Source of the DNA: Labyrinthula sp. Ha
Taxonomy: Eukaryota; Sar; Bigyra; Labyrinthulida; Labyrinthulaceae
NCBI GenBank assembly: GCA_015227615.1
Contig: JAALGZ010000001.1
Coordinates: forward strand, 2,852,001 to 2,916,000
Direction: 5' to 3'
Length of the DNA: 64,000 bases
Below the pieces are notes generated by a model, which had not been told where the DNA came from, did no database searches, and was given only the letters and a program-made list of their open reading frames with translations. The position numbers were made by a program, and so were the translations under genes. Each line of letters begins with the position of its first letter. Positions within the stretch are counted from its first letter, which is position 1. Positions 23,923-36,666 of the stretch are shown here, in pieces.

Positions 23923-26588
23923 ATGAAAGAAGAGAGAAAGACCTGGAGTTTACATGGTGTCAAAGAAGCCTCAGTTTTCCGACCAACGGCTGAAGAATGG
24001 AAAAACCCTATGGATTATATTAAAAAAATATACAAGACCTCATCTACTACTGGTATATTTTATGCTTCACTAACATTGTTAGGAATATGCAAGATAAAGT
24101 CACCTGAGAGCTTTAATCCTGAATTCATGCTAGAAAAGAGAAAAGTCTCGTTCAAAACAAGAATTCAAAATTTTTCTCATTTGGATGCATTATCGAGAAT
24201 TGAAAAATGTTTTCACAGTATAATTGTATTTATAATCACCCACCTTTAGTGAAACTGAGGATATTTTGGTTTGAAAACAAGTTGCCACTCAAACGTAACG
24301 TAGTTTTCCCTACTTCAAAACAAAATTCCACTATCCGAATACGACAAACCTTTTTGGACTTCTGTACGGAGCGATATTCAAAGAAGGTAAAGTTAGATGT
24401 AAAGAAGCGCAATGATGAAAAAGAACCACTAGTTCTTTACAGGCTGTACGTAGCTTGTCTTCTGCTTGGCGGTTATACCAAACTCTCTATGCCTGATAAT
24501 GAAAATCTATTTGATAAATTAAGTTACATTTTATTTGAGAATCCAGATGCTGAAGATAGAACTTTGGTCCGGAAGATCTATTTCAAGTATCTCGCTGCAT
24601 TTGAAGTGAAACACGGAAGCCAATGGTTCAAAACAGAAGCTTTGCGTAAGTTCCCAGCTAAGAACTCAGAAAACTATTATCATTCAATAATAAATAAAGC
24701 CAAAGTTCAAGCACTAGTTAATCAACGGAGGTTAAGGCGAGAGGAAAAACGACTTTTAAGGGAGGAAAAGCAACTACAAGAAAATCTCACATCTTTGGCT
24801 ATGGTGCGACCGAGGAAGATAAAAACAAACTCTGCTGCAGCCTCTGTAAATGATGTGGTTGTTCGGGTAGGTCAAAGGTTTTACAAATACTTCTATGATG
24901 CTAATGATTGCTATAGGGGTAAAATTGTCGAACGAAAAAAATCAGGAAACTTTTTAGTAGAGTTTACTATTCCTGAAAGATTTAAATGCTTTAAGGAGGA
25001 AATTGCAGAAACCAACATTAAAGAGTTTATTTTAACGGGAAGGACAGTCGAGGAAGCTGAAGCAGCGTACAAAATTGGTATCTGTCAAGGGTGTCAAAGA
25101 GCGACAGATTCTCAGTGTTTAATCATGTGTGTTCTTTGCCAGAACCCTGTTCATAATCGTGTTCCCTGCATGAATTATCTGCAACTACAAGCAACAAACG
25201 ACAGAGATTTCTTCTGTGAAGAATGTGTTCGGGAGAAGGATTCTGTGAACCTTTATGGATTTGGCTTCTCAGAGGGACCTGAATATTCTTTACCCGAATA
25301 CAAGGCATTAAACAGACTTCTGCTTGAAGAATTTGATTTATACAGTTCGGACGAACTGACTGAGGAAGAATATTATAGTGCACTTAATAATAGTGGGAAA
25401 CCCCTGCATTTACTGTACAGAAAGGATCTCGAGGTACAATACGGCAGTGATCTTGATTCATCAGTTCTAGGTTCGGGTTTTGCCGTTTCTAGGGATAGTT
25501 GTGAAAGGGAATTGAAGTTGAAGAACCTAAAATCAGAGATATCAACAATGGAAACAGGATCTGACAACGCAAATGGAGCTTTGAAGAAACTTGTGAGGGA
25601 GATTCAATTACTAGAAAAATTGTCAGAGGATGAGAGGCATCCCTGGAATGTTACGAATATACCAAAAGCAAACGGGTCTCTTTTGCAGTTTGTTGAAGAA
25701 GATATTACAGGGGTTAAAATTCCCTGGGTATACATGGGTATGAAATATTCTTCATTTTGCTTCCACACGGAAGATCATTATTTTGCTAGCATTAACTATC
25801 ATCACACCGGTGCAGCAAAAACATGGTTTGGTATTCCTGGACATCAAGCTCATGTGTTTGAGGAAGCTTGTAGACAACTTGCACCTGAACTCTTTGAATT
25901 GAGAAAGGATTTGCTGGCCGGTATTGTTACACAATTCCAGGTTAAGGATCTGATGGAAGCTGCCAAGTTACTTGGAAAAGAGCTTGATGTGTATCATGTA
26001 AAACAAGAACCTGGAGAATTTGTTATCACTTTTCCGAGAGCTTATCATGGAGGCTTTAATCATGGTTTCAACTGTGCTGAAGCTGTTAATTTTGCCACTG
26101 CTTCCTGGATCCCTTTTGGGCTTGACGCTTTCTACGATTACCGGATCTTGCGAAAAATTCCAGTTATTAACTACGAGCAATTTATTTATAAGCTTTGCAA
26201 ATTAAGTCTGGACACGAAGTCAATGTCGCAGGATATTGTAGCCAACTTATTTGATGTGTTGCGGAAGTTGCTTCAAAGGGAGGAAAAGGTGAGAAATTTG
26301 GATACCACACGAGGTTTGAAGCCTGAGGTTTGTGAAAAATTAAAAGAGGGAAATCAAATTTGTTCACATTGTAATACATTTTTATACTTTAGCTGCTTTT
26401 TTTGGAGTGAAAAATATTTCTGCGTTGATCACTTACCTGAAGAAGCTATTGGTGCAAAGTTGTTGTTCGGTGAGACCGTTGACAGTATAAAAGCGGTTCT
26501 AATGCAAGGAAAAAAAGATCTTTTGATAGAAGATAAAGAAAATTACAATATAAAAACTGCTAGCACGTTTACTCAGAAGAAGGAGTAG
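23923..26588 (+). CDS. KDM5: KDM5/JARID1-type histone H3K4 demethylase (JmjN-ARID-PHD-JmjC-zinc finger)
   Basis: Three exons (23923-24052, 24083-24217, 24250-26588) encode 867 aa. The introns are 30 nt (in frame) and 32 nt. Removing the first restores the JmjN end GICKIKSPE; removing the second restores RIEKCFHMKLRIFW, matching KDM5. Domains in order: JmjN (about 17-55, FRPTAEEWKNPMDYIKKIY); an ARID-like region (about 85-205) with an insertion; a Tudor-like stretch (about 290-345); a PHD-like zinc finger (C367 to about 413); JmjC (about 550-720); and a shortened C5HC2-like finger (about 793-815). The iron ligands H594, E596 and H688 are all present (FCFHTED, AYHGGFNHGFN). KDM5 enzymes remove methyl groups from H3K4 using iron and 2-oxoglutarate. 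The protein is about half the length of animal KDM5 and lacks the PLU-1 region and later PHD fingers. It converges on a small gene 121 bp downstream. Confidence 0.93.
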
Positions 26589-26709
26589 CTTTATTTTTAT
26601 GTCAACAGATGAAAAAAGGTTTGTTATGACTAACAAAAAGGATTAGCTAGTATTCTACAGTTGTAAGCATTGAAGTGTATGAAATGAAACTCAACTCAGG
26701 AATTTTCAG

Positions 26710-27222
26710 CTAAAGCAGAAGTTTTGGCTTTTTTACACGTAACTCCAAAGGGGACAAATTCTTCAGTTTGTTCTTTTTCCTTTTTCTTCGTTTTGTTGGG
26801 AGCATTATCTCTGGAGCTTGACTGTTGAAAATTGCCAGATGATTTTTTACTCTTTCACAAAGCTCGTTTACATCTTCATCTCTTAGCTTATTTTTAGAAC
26901 TTTTCAGGCGAAACATTAACTTCCTAAGCGCTGAGCTAACGTCAAGTTTCTTTTTTCTCCTGATTTTCTTCAATTCCGCTCTTATCACCAAAGCCCTGAA
27001 TACTTGCTCATTAGACATGAAGGGAAACTCTTTTTTATAGGCTTTTATGTCTAGATGAGAGGGAAACTCGAGGGAGGGTGACAATCTCGCTGTTAAAAGC
27101 ATGGCGGAAAAGTCTGGTGACTTGCCAGAAGAGGAGAGCTGTTCCATCTCCTCTCGTATCAGAAAACGAAACTTTTCCTCAGCGTCCTTTATTAATCCAT
27201 GTCTACTTGGTTCATGTACCAT
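26710..27222 (-). CDS. Small basic protein, unknown
   Basis: A single-exon frame of 170 codons converges on the KDM5 gene. I recognise no family. The first half is mixed and helical (EEKFRFLIREEMEQL, DFSAMLLTARLSPS). The second half has clusters of basic residues (KKIRRKKKLD, KRRKRKKNKLKN, VKKPKLLL), which look like nuclear or nucleolar targeting signals. The composition is protein-like, and it is the longest frame on its strand across this region, which is why I accept it. A nuclear role next to a chromatin enzyme is possible but is inference only. Confidence 0.6.
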   Translation of the reverse strand: MVHEPSRHGLIKDAEEKFRFLIREEMEQLSSSGKSPDFSAMLLTARLSPSLEFPSHLDIKAYKKEFPFMSNEQVFRALVIRAELKKIRRKKKLDVSSALRKLMFRLKSSKNKLRDEDVNELCERVKNHLAIFNSQAPEIMLPTKRRKRKKNKLKNLSPLELRVKKPKLLL

Positions 27223-30200
27223 TCCTTTATAGAGAGATGAGGGATTTCGCGCTTATTTGAAGAGTACTTTGCTGCTAGCTTTTTGCCCCAGTAAATTCGA
27301 TTGTGTTTAATGAGCTGTTTGTGGTTTCAATCTGAATCAGATTCAAGGCGATTCTCAGATGGTTCTCTCTTGCATGAACCCAGTAGCCGTTGACTCTAGA
27401 TTACAATTACACATATGGTCGATAACCAGGGAATTTACCCGATATAGTCGACATATCGGTCTCTCTTTGAATCCTTAACTAGAGTTCTAGTGGTAAGAAA
27501 AGTACAAAGAACTAGATATTGTCCTAATGAAGATGCTTCACGGATATAAGGTGCTAACCTCTAAGTTTTTGAAGGAGAGTTTGTAACTATCGTTGGGCTT
27601 ACGAATAGCTTTTTATAATTAGGCTTCGGCCAGCGTAAGTCCACGAATTGAGTTAAAGAACGCGCTCTTGAAAGTTGACAGAGTTTCCCAGACTTTTAGA
27701 GTTTTCATGCACTTGTAGAACGAATACATAGCCAAATTATGATTTTCCATGGGGTTAAGCTAGAGCCCGAGGCGAACATTTTTCATTTAGGAAGGAGGTG
27801 ACAGGAGTTATAACCTATAAACGGACTTCAACGTAACTGTAATGGATATAGGAGAAGCATAAGGGTTATAAATTTTTTGTCATTAGTGCACCAATGCCAA
27901 TACACGATTCAAAACTTTTTCCAGTTTTTTTAATTCGCCTCACATTTCATTCCGAAATATAGTACCTTTCATTTTCTTGTAACGATGAAGACAGTTCAGG
28001 AAACAGATATCCATTTGCTGATTCATATTCCTGAGTATCCTCAAGGTTTCATCTAACGGTTCGTGTGCTGAATGTACCACTGGGTCATTAACAGTAGATA
28101 TTATTAAGTTTTTATTAGTAAAAAATGATGAAAAACGGGAGTAATTACTAATTCACTAGAGAATATGTTAATGCAATTCGGCCAAGAGTTCGTGCTCCAA
28201 ATGATAATTTCCTCCTTTCCAGGCAATGCACCGGAAAATTCAACTGCATTGTTTCGCATTCTAGTAACTAGCGCTTATTTCTGTGGCAACGTTGCTGGAT
28301 ACAAACAGGACAAATAAGGAAACCTCTCCCAGCTAAAATGGTTTACAAGATATGTGCGACCATTACGGCGATATTTTTGAAACTTGTCTGGGTTGAAAAA
28401 AAATCAGGGATCCTTGATTAATTTTTATTTTTGAAAACTGAATTTACAAACACAAAATGCAATTGCTAATTATAAGAGTTATAAGACTATACTAAGTAAG
28501 GACACTAAACCATTTATGATTTTAGAATTAAATAAATTTTGCCCCTTGTCTTTAGCGAAACAAACACATTTCTAGTTTTTACTTCTAATGTTTGAAACGA
28601 ATACAAGCTCAACAATGAAATATAGAGAAACTAAACATTTGTGTCACATATTATAGGAATTTCATAAACCTATTTTGGAAAAATCTTTTAATTTCATCAA
28701 AATTAAGAAAAAGGCAAATTACTCAATGGGTTGCTGTCCTCCATTGCTTATGACTATTTGGTCCCTTAAAACAAATAATTATACTTATTGTTTATAAAAA
28801 GCTATCTAAGCAATACGATGAACAAGAGATAAACATGAGCAATATAATCATCAAACATACCTTTTCCTAACCAATCGATGCCGTTAGGTTGTCATATGTT
28901 ATTCTGTTCAATGATAGCCTGTATGTTTTTCTTCAAGATTAAGAATCCCGTTTCTTTGCAAATCGTGATATGCTCTTTCCTTATCAAAGTTTTGATTACT
29001 AAGCATGCTTGGCTTTCGCTTAGTATAATTTCATACTGCAGGGCAAAAACCAACTTAATCCCAAAAAATACAAAATGGTACACTATATAGAACTCCCTCA
29101 AGACGTGCTTCATGCGGTTAGTAAAAGTATCTACCTCCGGATTATATACAAAGCAGATTACAAACTTCTTTTACTTCTACAAGTGCTTACCTTAGTTTGC
29201 TGAGTATAAAACTATAGTTGAAACTTTTGTCAAAGTCTTTGTCACTCAAAACAACCAGCTCAAATCATACAAAAGTTTAATCAAACAAAAAATGTAAAAT
29301 TGAATTACCGCTGGGCTATTATCATTTACATGAATTTTGAGTATCTACTTGTTCATACTCTAAACAAGATACCAGCTATACTCATTGTGCAAACATTTTA
29401 TGCTACCCAGCTAGAAGAGGCAATCGTTCTAAATATTGGTGATTTTAGAGTGAAATATTCACTAACTACAGTTATACCAGCGAGATCTCTGATATTACAG
29501 AAGAGACTTGCAAACGGATACTAATTTAACGCTTCATAGAAGTCGTTGTTCCTCATATATACTATGAGGTAGGTGCAATATTACAGATAACAGAAACCAA
29601 AATTAAGTGTAAAAAAGGAATTCTGAGATACTGTCTCTAGTTTCAGCTCAGCACCTTATATCAGTTTTTATGAAACTGAATTAAAAACTTTTCTGGAAAA
29701 GGAGGAAAACTATTGATTTAATGAAAGTTTTAGGATACAAAAAAACATATATCTGACAAAGAAACTGGCCGTCGCTTAAAATCAGATATAGGAGGAAGCA
29801 ATCAAAGCAACAGTTGATCTTTGTGCGATTAGTATAAAATACTTATTATAAATGAATTGATAGCTGCATACAACTTTATAAAGATAACTAGGGATGGCTA
29901 AAAAAAAGTTAGAAATGGTCTTTACGGAAGTATTAAAGGTTAAACTTACTTCGTTCCACCCATTTATCAACCAATTGTTCTATTTGGTCACTCTTCAACC
30001 ATAGAATAAAAACTGGGCTACAACTATAACACCCAACTCTAAATAAAGAATAAGTGGCAAAACAATTGTTCTAATTTGGAAGTTGCATGGAATAAATTCT
30101 TGATTATATAACTCGAGAACGTGACTTTTGAAACTTTGAAGATTATATTTATAGAGCAAAATTTCGATTGCTCTATCTTTTTAAGAAAGGGGAACTCGTT

Positions 30201-33200
30201 CTGAAATGAAAACGCGATTCTTAACTGGAGGCAATAATTATCATATAAGAAGGTTTAACCCATATTGGGCTATATGCACAATTTTACCAAATTTTTAAAT
30301 GAATCTTCATATATGACCCCGTAAGAAAGATTCTTTCCAAAACAGTGATCTTACTCGTGTTATACAGATTTCTTTTTTATTACTCCAGTTATGATTTTAT
30401 TGAACGTTGCAACCATCAAAGATTTTTCCTAAGAGAAACAATTCCTTGGTTATTAGTGCTTAAGTGTATATGTAGCAAGTATTCTCGATTATTTCTTTCT
30501 AAAGTCTCGCCTAGAAGCAGTTAAGTTAAGGAGTTGCTTAGGCTTTTCCTCGTTGTCTCATACATTAGGTAAACGTAACTGTGACGAATTTTGGTATGTT
30601 TGGTATATGCATTAACTGAAGAGTCAAAAACTGCGCCCAAGAATAATTGACTTAATTGAAACGAACCATATGACTCATGAAGACAAATAGACACTTGGGG
30701 AAATATAATAAAAATGTGACGCCATGAAGACTCTCTTCAGTCCAACAACGAGTCTGAAACAGAGTGAAAAAACAACGAAACATGAGTAATAAGTCGTTTT
30801 CGTTGCAGCGTAGAGGAAGAAACTTTTAACATGCTGCTTCTTTTGATACATTATGAGATGAGTAGGTAATGCTAAATATACTACTCCTCAGAGGAGGTTA
30901 TTAAAGAAATAATATAAATGAGCACAAAGAAATTGAGGAGACATAAAATTGATCGAGCCTCCCCAAAATAATATACTTCTAGCGTAAATACAAATTTTAA
31001 TGTGAAATTCTAATAAGATCACTCCGACCGTATTAGCAACGACCCTGTGGAATAATAAGCAAATTTACTTAAAGGAATGCATATAAATCTTGATTAACAA
31101 ACCGAGAAAGAACTAGAATTTATTACAAATCATCGTATTGCTGATATGAAAATTGAATTAGCAGATGTGAAAATACACAGAACAATTTTTAGAATATTGT
31201 TCTCTAGAATGCATACTTTTTGTAAAATGGAAGAGGAGAGGAAACCGCTTAACATAAGTCACATGATGAAAACCTTGGTAATTCAATACGCTGCGGCAGC
31301 AATTCTCTACCAATGAATAGAAGTTTTGAGCTATAATGTTATGATTTTCCAACTGGAAAGGCCACCCCCAATGCGGTGTCGTTTAAGCACCCTTATGAAC
31401 AAATCGATAAAAATAAATGAATATTGCATTTTAATTGATAATATCCCTGGTTTGCTAAGGCGTAGTCTTCTAACCAAGGTTTCCATGAGTTTATATTGTG
31501 CTACTTCTATGATAATTAGTAATTGTACCCTAATGGAAGCAACAAAAGCACTTGAGGTCGCAAGAGCTCTCATGACTTTTGGACTAATGAAGGTTTAGGG
31601 AATTGTGACAGATGGTGATGATACATTTGTAGAAACTACAATAGAATGTAAAGCGTCAAATCTAAGATGTACTAGTCATTTACTGAGAAAGCCCATTTCC
31701 TCGTGTAAAGGTTTAGGGGTGATGAGCAAGCGCTAAATTATAAATTGGACAAGTCGTAACTTATGACTTTGATTCCGTGGATGATCTTCAAAGTTGTTTT
31801 GAAGACATACTGAAAAATTGCACAAACAACCCAAGAGGACTATCTTAAACCATATAAAAAACCAAAAAAATATTATTTTTGTCACACAAACAAAAGTGCC
31901 ATACTCGTACATTTAGAACATCACAGCGGGTTAGCTTTTTCTAAGCCTTCATTGATCGAAACAATATTTTGAATCTGAACATTAAGTTTTGGACGATGGG
32001 TCAGTTTGTAATCCACTATGAACTCAATCTAGGAAAACATATAAAAAGTACTTTAAGTAAATAGAAAATATAACAAAAGGTAAAACAAGCATTTTTTAGG
32101 AGTATCCTTCTATCTCCATAGGACTTAGGCTGGAATATGTTTGTGAAGCTACAAAAAGCTGCAAGTTAAAAACACGATGTGTGCTACTGTAAAATAAAAT
32201 AAATAAATAATGCTTCTTAAAGAAAAAGATGAATAGCGAGATAAATCCTTTATGTGCTTGTTCCATGTGAGCAAAGTTGGAAGAAAGCGTGTAATCAATC
32301 GTCTGTACACAGACTGGACTGCTCCAGCATTACTTACTTGATCGGTGCCTCCGGCTCTTTATAGTTGAACCATAACCTCATCCTTTTTATTCTCGATAGG
32401 TAAGTGCTTGAATAGTTCTTTTTCTAAGAATGCATAAATGCATAAGTCCAATAGCTTTTTCACTTACAATATAGAGCATTAAATATATATATTTCCTCGA
32501 ATATGTATTGAGCCCAACAATCAAACAAATTTAGAACTAAAATAAAAGAACTTCTATCCTAACACTATCCGTATTTGAGATCGAAGCCTCTATGTAAGGG
32601 TATATAAACTAAACAAAATTTTACCTGAGTGTCACTTGGTCTCTTTGAACGTGTATTATCCGGCACCTTTTTTATATATATATCTTCCGATTCCAATGAT
32701 ATCATCATATCCTCATCCAATCCAAGAAACACAAAACTGGATCCGAACTCTCTTAGGACCGGTTGAAGCAATTCAATTGAGAAATCTAACCTTCTCCCGG
32801 AAATAATAGAACATCAACTTATTGTAGAGAGCATATTATCATACCCTGCTTAAGAAAAGGGGGGGGCTCTTCATTGGTTTAGATATAATAAGCATCCCAA
32901 AGTTGTACCCTCATAAACCTGTTGCTTCCATCCTTTTTAGCTTGAATCTTTGTATTCAGAAAGCAGGCAACAACATAACTTCCCCCAGTCTGCAAGAAGC
33001 CCTATTTTTATGTTTAAATCTCGTTATTTTGCATCAGTTTGAATATATCACTTTTGCGACAGTTGTTTATTAATCCGTTCATCATTTTTTGTGACAGGTG
33101 TTTCTGGAGAAATATAGAATGATATTTTAGTTTAAACGTGTGTATTGCGTCTATTCATGATTCTTCTCCGTAAAGCATACATTTTATTCTTCCTAAAAGA

Positions 33201-33852
33201 TGCTTTTGAACTCCTGGAGAAATTGTAAACTTGCTTGGTTTGTTTTATATTGTCTGGATTATTTGTGATTTTGATTTCGAGAAACTTAGGTATCAAATTA
33301 GAAATCATAATTTTTGACTCTAGAACCAGAAAAGGCTGTTTGAATTTATTTTATTGAGTACAACTGAATTTAAACAAATTTTTCCTTTTCTTTTTAGATT
33401 AGTGTAAAGTTTGTATACAGTTCCATCCATTCCATAATTTTGCGTTTATATGATGATACAGTCTCGTTGAGTACCCAAAACTAGGGTTTCTTATCGTACT
33501 TATCGTTAACTACCGGAAATATAATGTCCAAATATTACTTACTGTTAATAACAGTAAAAAAAAGTTATCGGAAAATTACCATTAACTATCGTGATTTATG
33601 ATTCGATAAGAACCCCTTGCCAAAACCCGTCTACTCGGTTTTGGGCTAGAACACTGAGTAGAAATGTCAAACTCGATATTCACTGAAGTATTTTTCATTC
33701 TAATACTCTGACTGCTTAGACCAACTATGAACCCGTTTTTCCCTTTTAAAAAGTGAACAAACAATTAATATATAGCGGTTATCTCCAACGGTTTGGTTTT
33801 GTCCTCTAGTCACTTCTTCAACTTAATTAACCGTTAGTAACATACTCAACAA
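27223..33852. other. Long A+T-rich intergenic stretch
   Basis: No complete gene is supported. On the minus strand a frame open from 32813 to 32565 gives 82 residues of clearly protein-like composition (ELLQPVLREFGSSFVFLGL, acidic DEDMMISLESED). Just upstream on the same strand, near 32885-33005, another stretch (TGGSYVVACF, MRVQLWDAYYI) opens right after a TAG. They may be exons or relics of one gene, but I cannot link them. A run of eight G lies at 32859-32866. TTATCG-type motifs cluster at 33491-33608, just before MSH5. Confidence 0.4.
33784..33836 (+). promoter_or_regulatory. Possible Myb-responsive (MSA-like) sites upstream of MSH5
   Basis: TCCAACGGTTT at 33784-33794 matches the plant mitosis-specific activator consensus YCYAACGGYYA at all but the last base. 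AACCGTTA at 33829-33836 is the reverse complement of TAACGGTT, another canonical Myb site. They lie about 59 and 17 bp before the MSH5 ATG. In plants such elements are bound by three-repeat Myb factors. Whether this organism uses them is unknown; the matches are short. Confidence 0.35.
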
Positions 33853-36666
33853 ATGTCAAACTTTCTAACATTTTCTCAACATGAAGGAACGCCAACTTCT
33901 ATGCCATTTAGCGATGCTGCTGAAATTAGCATGAATGATATATATGCTAGTGAAGCTACTCCGCTCTCTAGACCCCAAAGTGGACCTGCTGTTTCAAAGA
34001 TAGACTCTTTAGAATGCACTGCAACTGTCATGAGTTTCTACTTTGATAAGAAAGAGGGACTTGGTTTAGCTATATATAATGGAAATGAGAATAAATTATC
34101 AGTATGTGCAAGGGAAGAGTATAACTCTGCACTCTCTCTAGAAAATTTGAGTTTTAGGCTGAGTCATATTATGGGTGAGTTCCATGTGGATCATATTCTG
34201 TGCACCACAGTAAACTTACGTGAAGTTAGAAAAAAAATACCAGAAGTTGAAAAACGCAGATTTCAACCCCTTCCAGGTGTGTTTTTTGAGGTGGCGACTG
34301 GGTTTCGCCACATCTCAGCAATTAAGGTTAGAGAACAAGGAGAGACGGATCAAGATAACGGGTGTACCCGTTATATGAAGCTTTCCAATTTACTCGAACA
34401 AAGCAGTGTGAACTTGATTAGAAGCATCGGGGCTCTCTCTTTGTTCATTTCTCGTTGTGGTTATCCTTTCGTGAAATTTGAATTTTTCCAAGGAAGCCAT
34501 GTGTTACTTTCCTCCGATACGCTAAGTGCTTTGGACATATTGAAGCCTGATCCTCATCCAAATCTATTATTAAGTTCTGGGTCAAAACAAGGGTTTTCTC
34601 TCTTTTCCTTGCTTCATCGATGTATTTCCCCTGGAGGTCTTCATAAGTTGAAAGAATATTTGAAGAGTCCTCTTTGTGATGCTGAACAAATAAATCAAAG
34701 ATTGAACATGGTGGAGTTCTTCCTCAACAGAAATGCTGCATTAGAAGAGGAAATGGTGGAAATTTCAACAGGAAATATGTCTATTCTTAAGTATTTTAAT
34801 GTTGATATAAGTAGTGAATTAAGTCAGTTGCGTAGGAACCTCAAGTGCGTGAAAGATGTAGAGCTTATACTAAAACGGGTGAACGAGTGTAGGCCTTGTC
34901 TAAAAGACTGGGTAGTCCTATATCAGTCTTTAGTTGGTATGTTTGGTGTTTTAGATGTAGCCGATGCTCTCCATAGGATGCTGAAGGACAAAGGTTTGAT
35001 AGAAAACTTTAAACTGCTGAAAGACACTGTGAGCTGTAAAACAAAGGAAATTTTGTTGATGTTTGAAAAACTAGACATGGTTGATTGGGAAATATCTGTG
35101 GAGAAGGATAGACTTGTTCCAAAGAAAAATATTAACAGCACTTTAGATGAGTACCGGGAACTATATGATAAAATGGATGAAGTGTTTATTGAAATAAAAG
35201 AAAAGCTCAACTCCAAATATGGTTATATGATTAGTTCTAGAATAAGCCCTACATATTTCCAGACATTAGGCTTTCTGCTATGTGTGGAACAGGTTCAAAC
35301 AGAGCCATATGTTGGGAATAAGAAGCGTAAGCACGGGGTTAATCAATTTGATGAACAATTTCTTGCACCAATAGATTTTGATTTTCAGTTTGAGCAGTTT
35401 GGAGATGCAAATAAGAACGAAAAACGGCTGATATATTATAGATCTCCATTAACAAAGCAACTAGACAAAAGCTGTGGTGATATCTTTGGTCTAATACTTT
35501 CACTAGAACAGAAGATATGGTTGGAAATGGAGGAGCGTGTACGCATGAACATCCCTGGTCTTCTCAAACTTCTTGACTGTGTATCTGTTCTAGATGTTCT
35601 GCAATCTTTTGCTGAGAGTGCAAGAGATTTAAACTATTGCCGCCCAAACATAATACAACACAATAATGAGCAACCAAGTTCCTCTAAGAACTTTGAATTA
35701 AAAGCTATTGGGCTCAGACATCCACTGCTTGAGGTTGCAATTGACGATGGAACATATATCGCAAATGACGTTGTTGTTACTCCAGGTAATATTTTTATTA
35801 GCCTGACTGTTAGATAAAAATGTAGTCCTCCTAAGTGGGCCAAACACATCAGGAAAGAGTGCTCTTCTTAAAGCAGTTGGTCTACTGGCTGTAATGACCC
35901 AAGTTGGTTCCTTCGTTGCAGCTAGTGAAGCCTCAATGACAATCTTTAATAGAGTCTTTACTAGAATTGAAACTAAGGAATCTACTTTCAGCGCGCACAG
36001 CAACTGGTTGATTGGAAAAAAGCTGGAGTCCTCATTTGGATTAGATATCGGTGCAGTGAATCATATGCTTCGTTTTGGAGAAGGTCGTAGTCTTTGCTTA
36101 ATTGATGAATTTGGAAAAGGGACCACGACTGAGGATGGGGCTTCGTTACTAATCTCTTCTTTGGATGCCCTTTGTTCGACACATAGGATTAGGGGTCTAA
36201 CCTTTTGCGCAACGCATTTCTATGGCTATTTCAAGCATGGTTTTTTTCAGGCGCCAGAAAGTACAGTGTTATTTGTTATTAGCATAGGAATTATCCACTG
36301 CCGAATGAAGGTGGCGTTTGAACCAAAGATAGATGACCAAATACAGACTGCACCTATTTCGTTATATAAAATTGAGGATGGTATAGCAGGAGGGTACTAA
36401 ATCTCAAAGACTTATTTCTTAGTTCATTTGGAATAGCATGCGCAAAGAACTATTCTGTGCCAATGAAGGTTGTTGAAAGGGCACAGTGTATCTTGAACAA
36501 CCTCGTTCGCGGAACACCTCCAGTTGCACATATTTCAAAAAACTGTTTTGGGAATGCAACGGAAGAAAATTGTAGGTCTTTGCTGCGGAAGTTCAGTGTC
36601 GATGGTGCTAGTAGAGGTGATCTTGCGGATTTCTTGCAGAAACTGTTGCAATGTCACTATAAATAG
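33853..36666 (+). CDS. MSH5: MutS homologue MSH5 (meiotic crossover factor)
   Basis: Exons 33853-35785, 35814-36393 and 36423-36666 are joined by introns of 28 and 29 nt, giving 918 aa. Both joins restore conserved sequence: VVVTPDKNVVLLSGPNTSGK and EDGIAGGSFGIACAKN. The N-terminal mismatch-binding domain of MutS/MSH2/MSH6 is absent, as expected for MSH5. The connector and lever follow MSH5 rather than MSH4 (SALDILKPDPHPN, GFSLFSLLHRC, LILKRVNEC). The ATPase has Walker A GPNTSGKS (about residue 653) and Walker B LCLIDEFGKGT (about 740). A further 27-nt stretch at 36261-36287 begins GTAC, ends TAG and stays in frame. It may be a third intron, since removing it deletes a poorly conserved insertion; the protein would then be 909 aa. 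MSH5 pairs with MSH4 as MutSgamma to stabilise meiotic recombination intermediates. Two TGTAA motifs follow at 36712 and 36723. Confidence 0.93.

Noticed and set aside
28878-29113. Overlapping 70- and 73-codon frames on both strands
   Set aside because: Mutually antisense, low-complexity hydrophobic translations typical of A+T-rich DNA.
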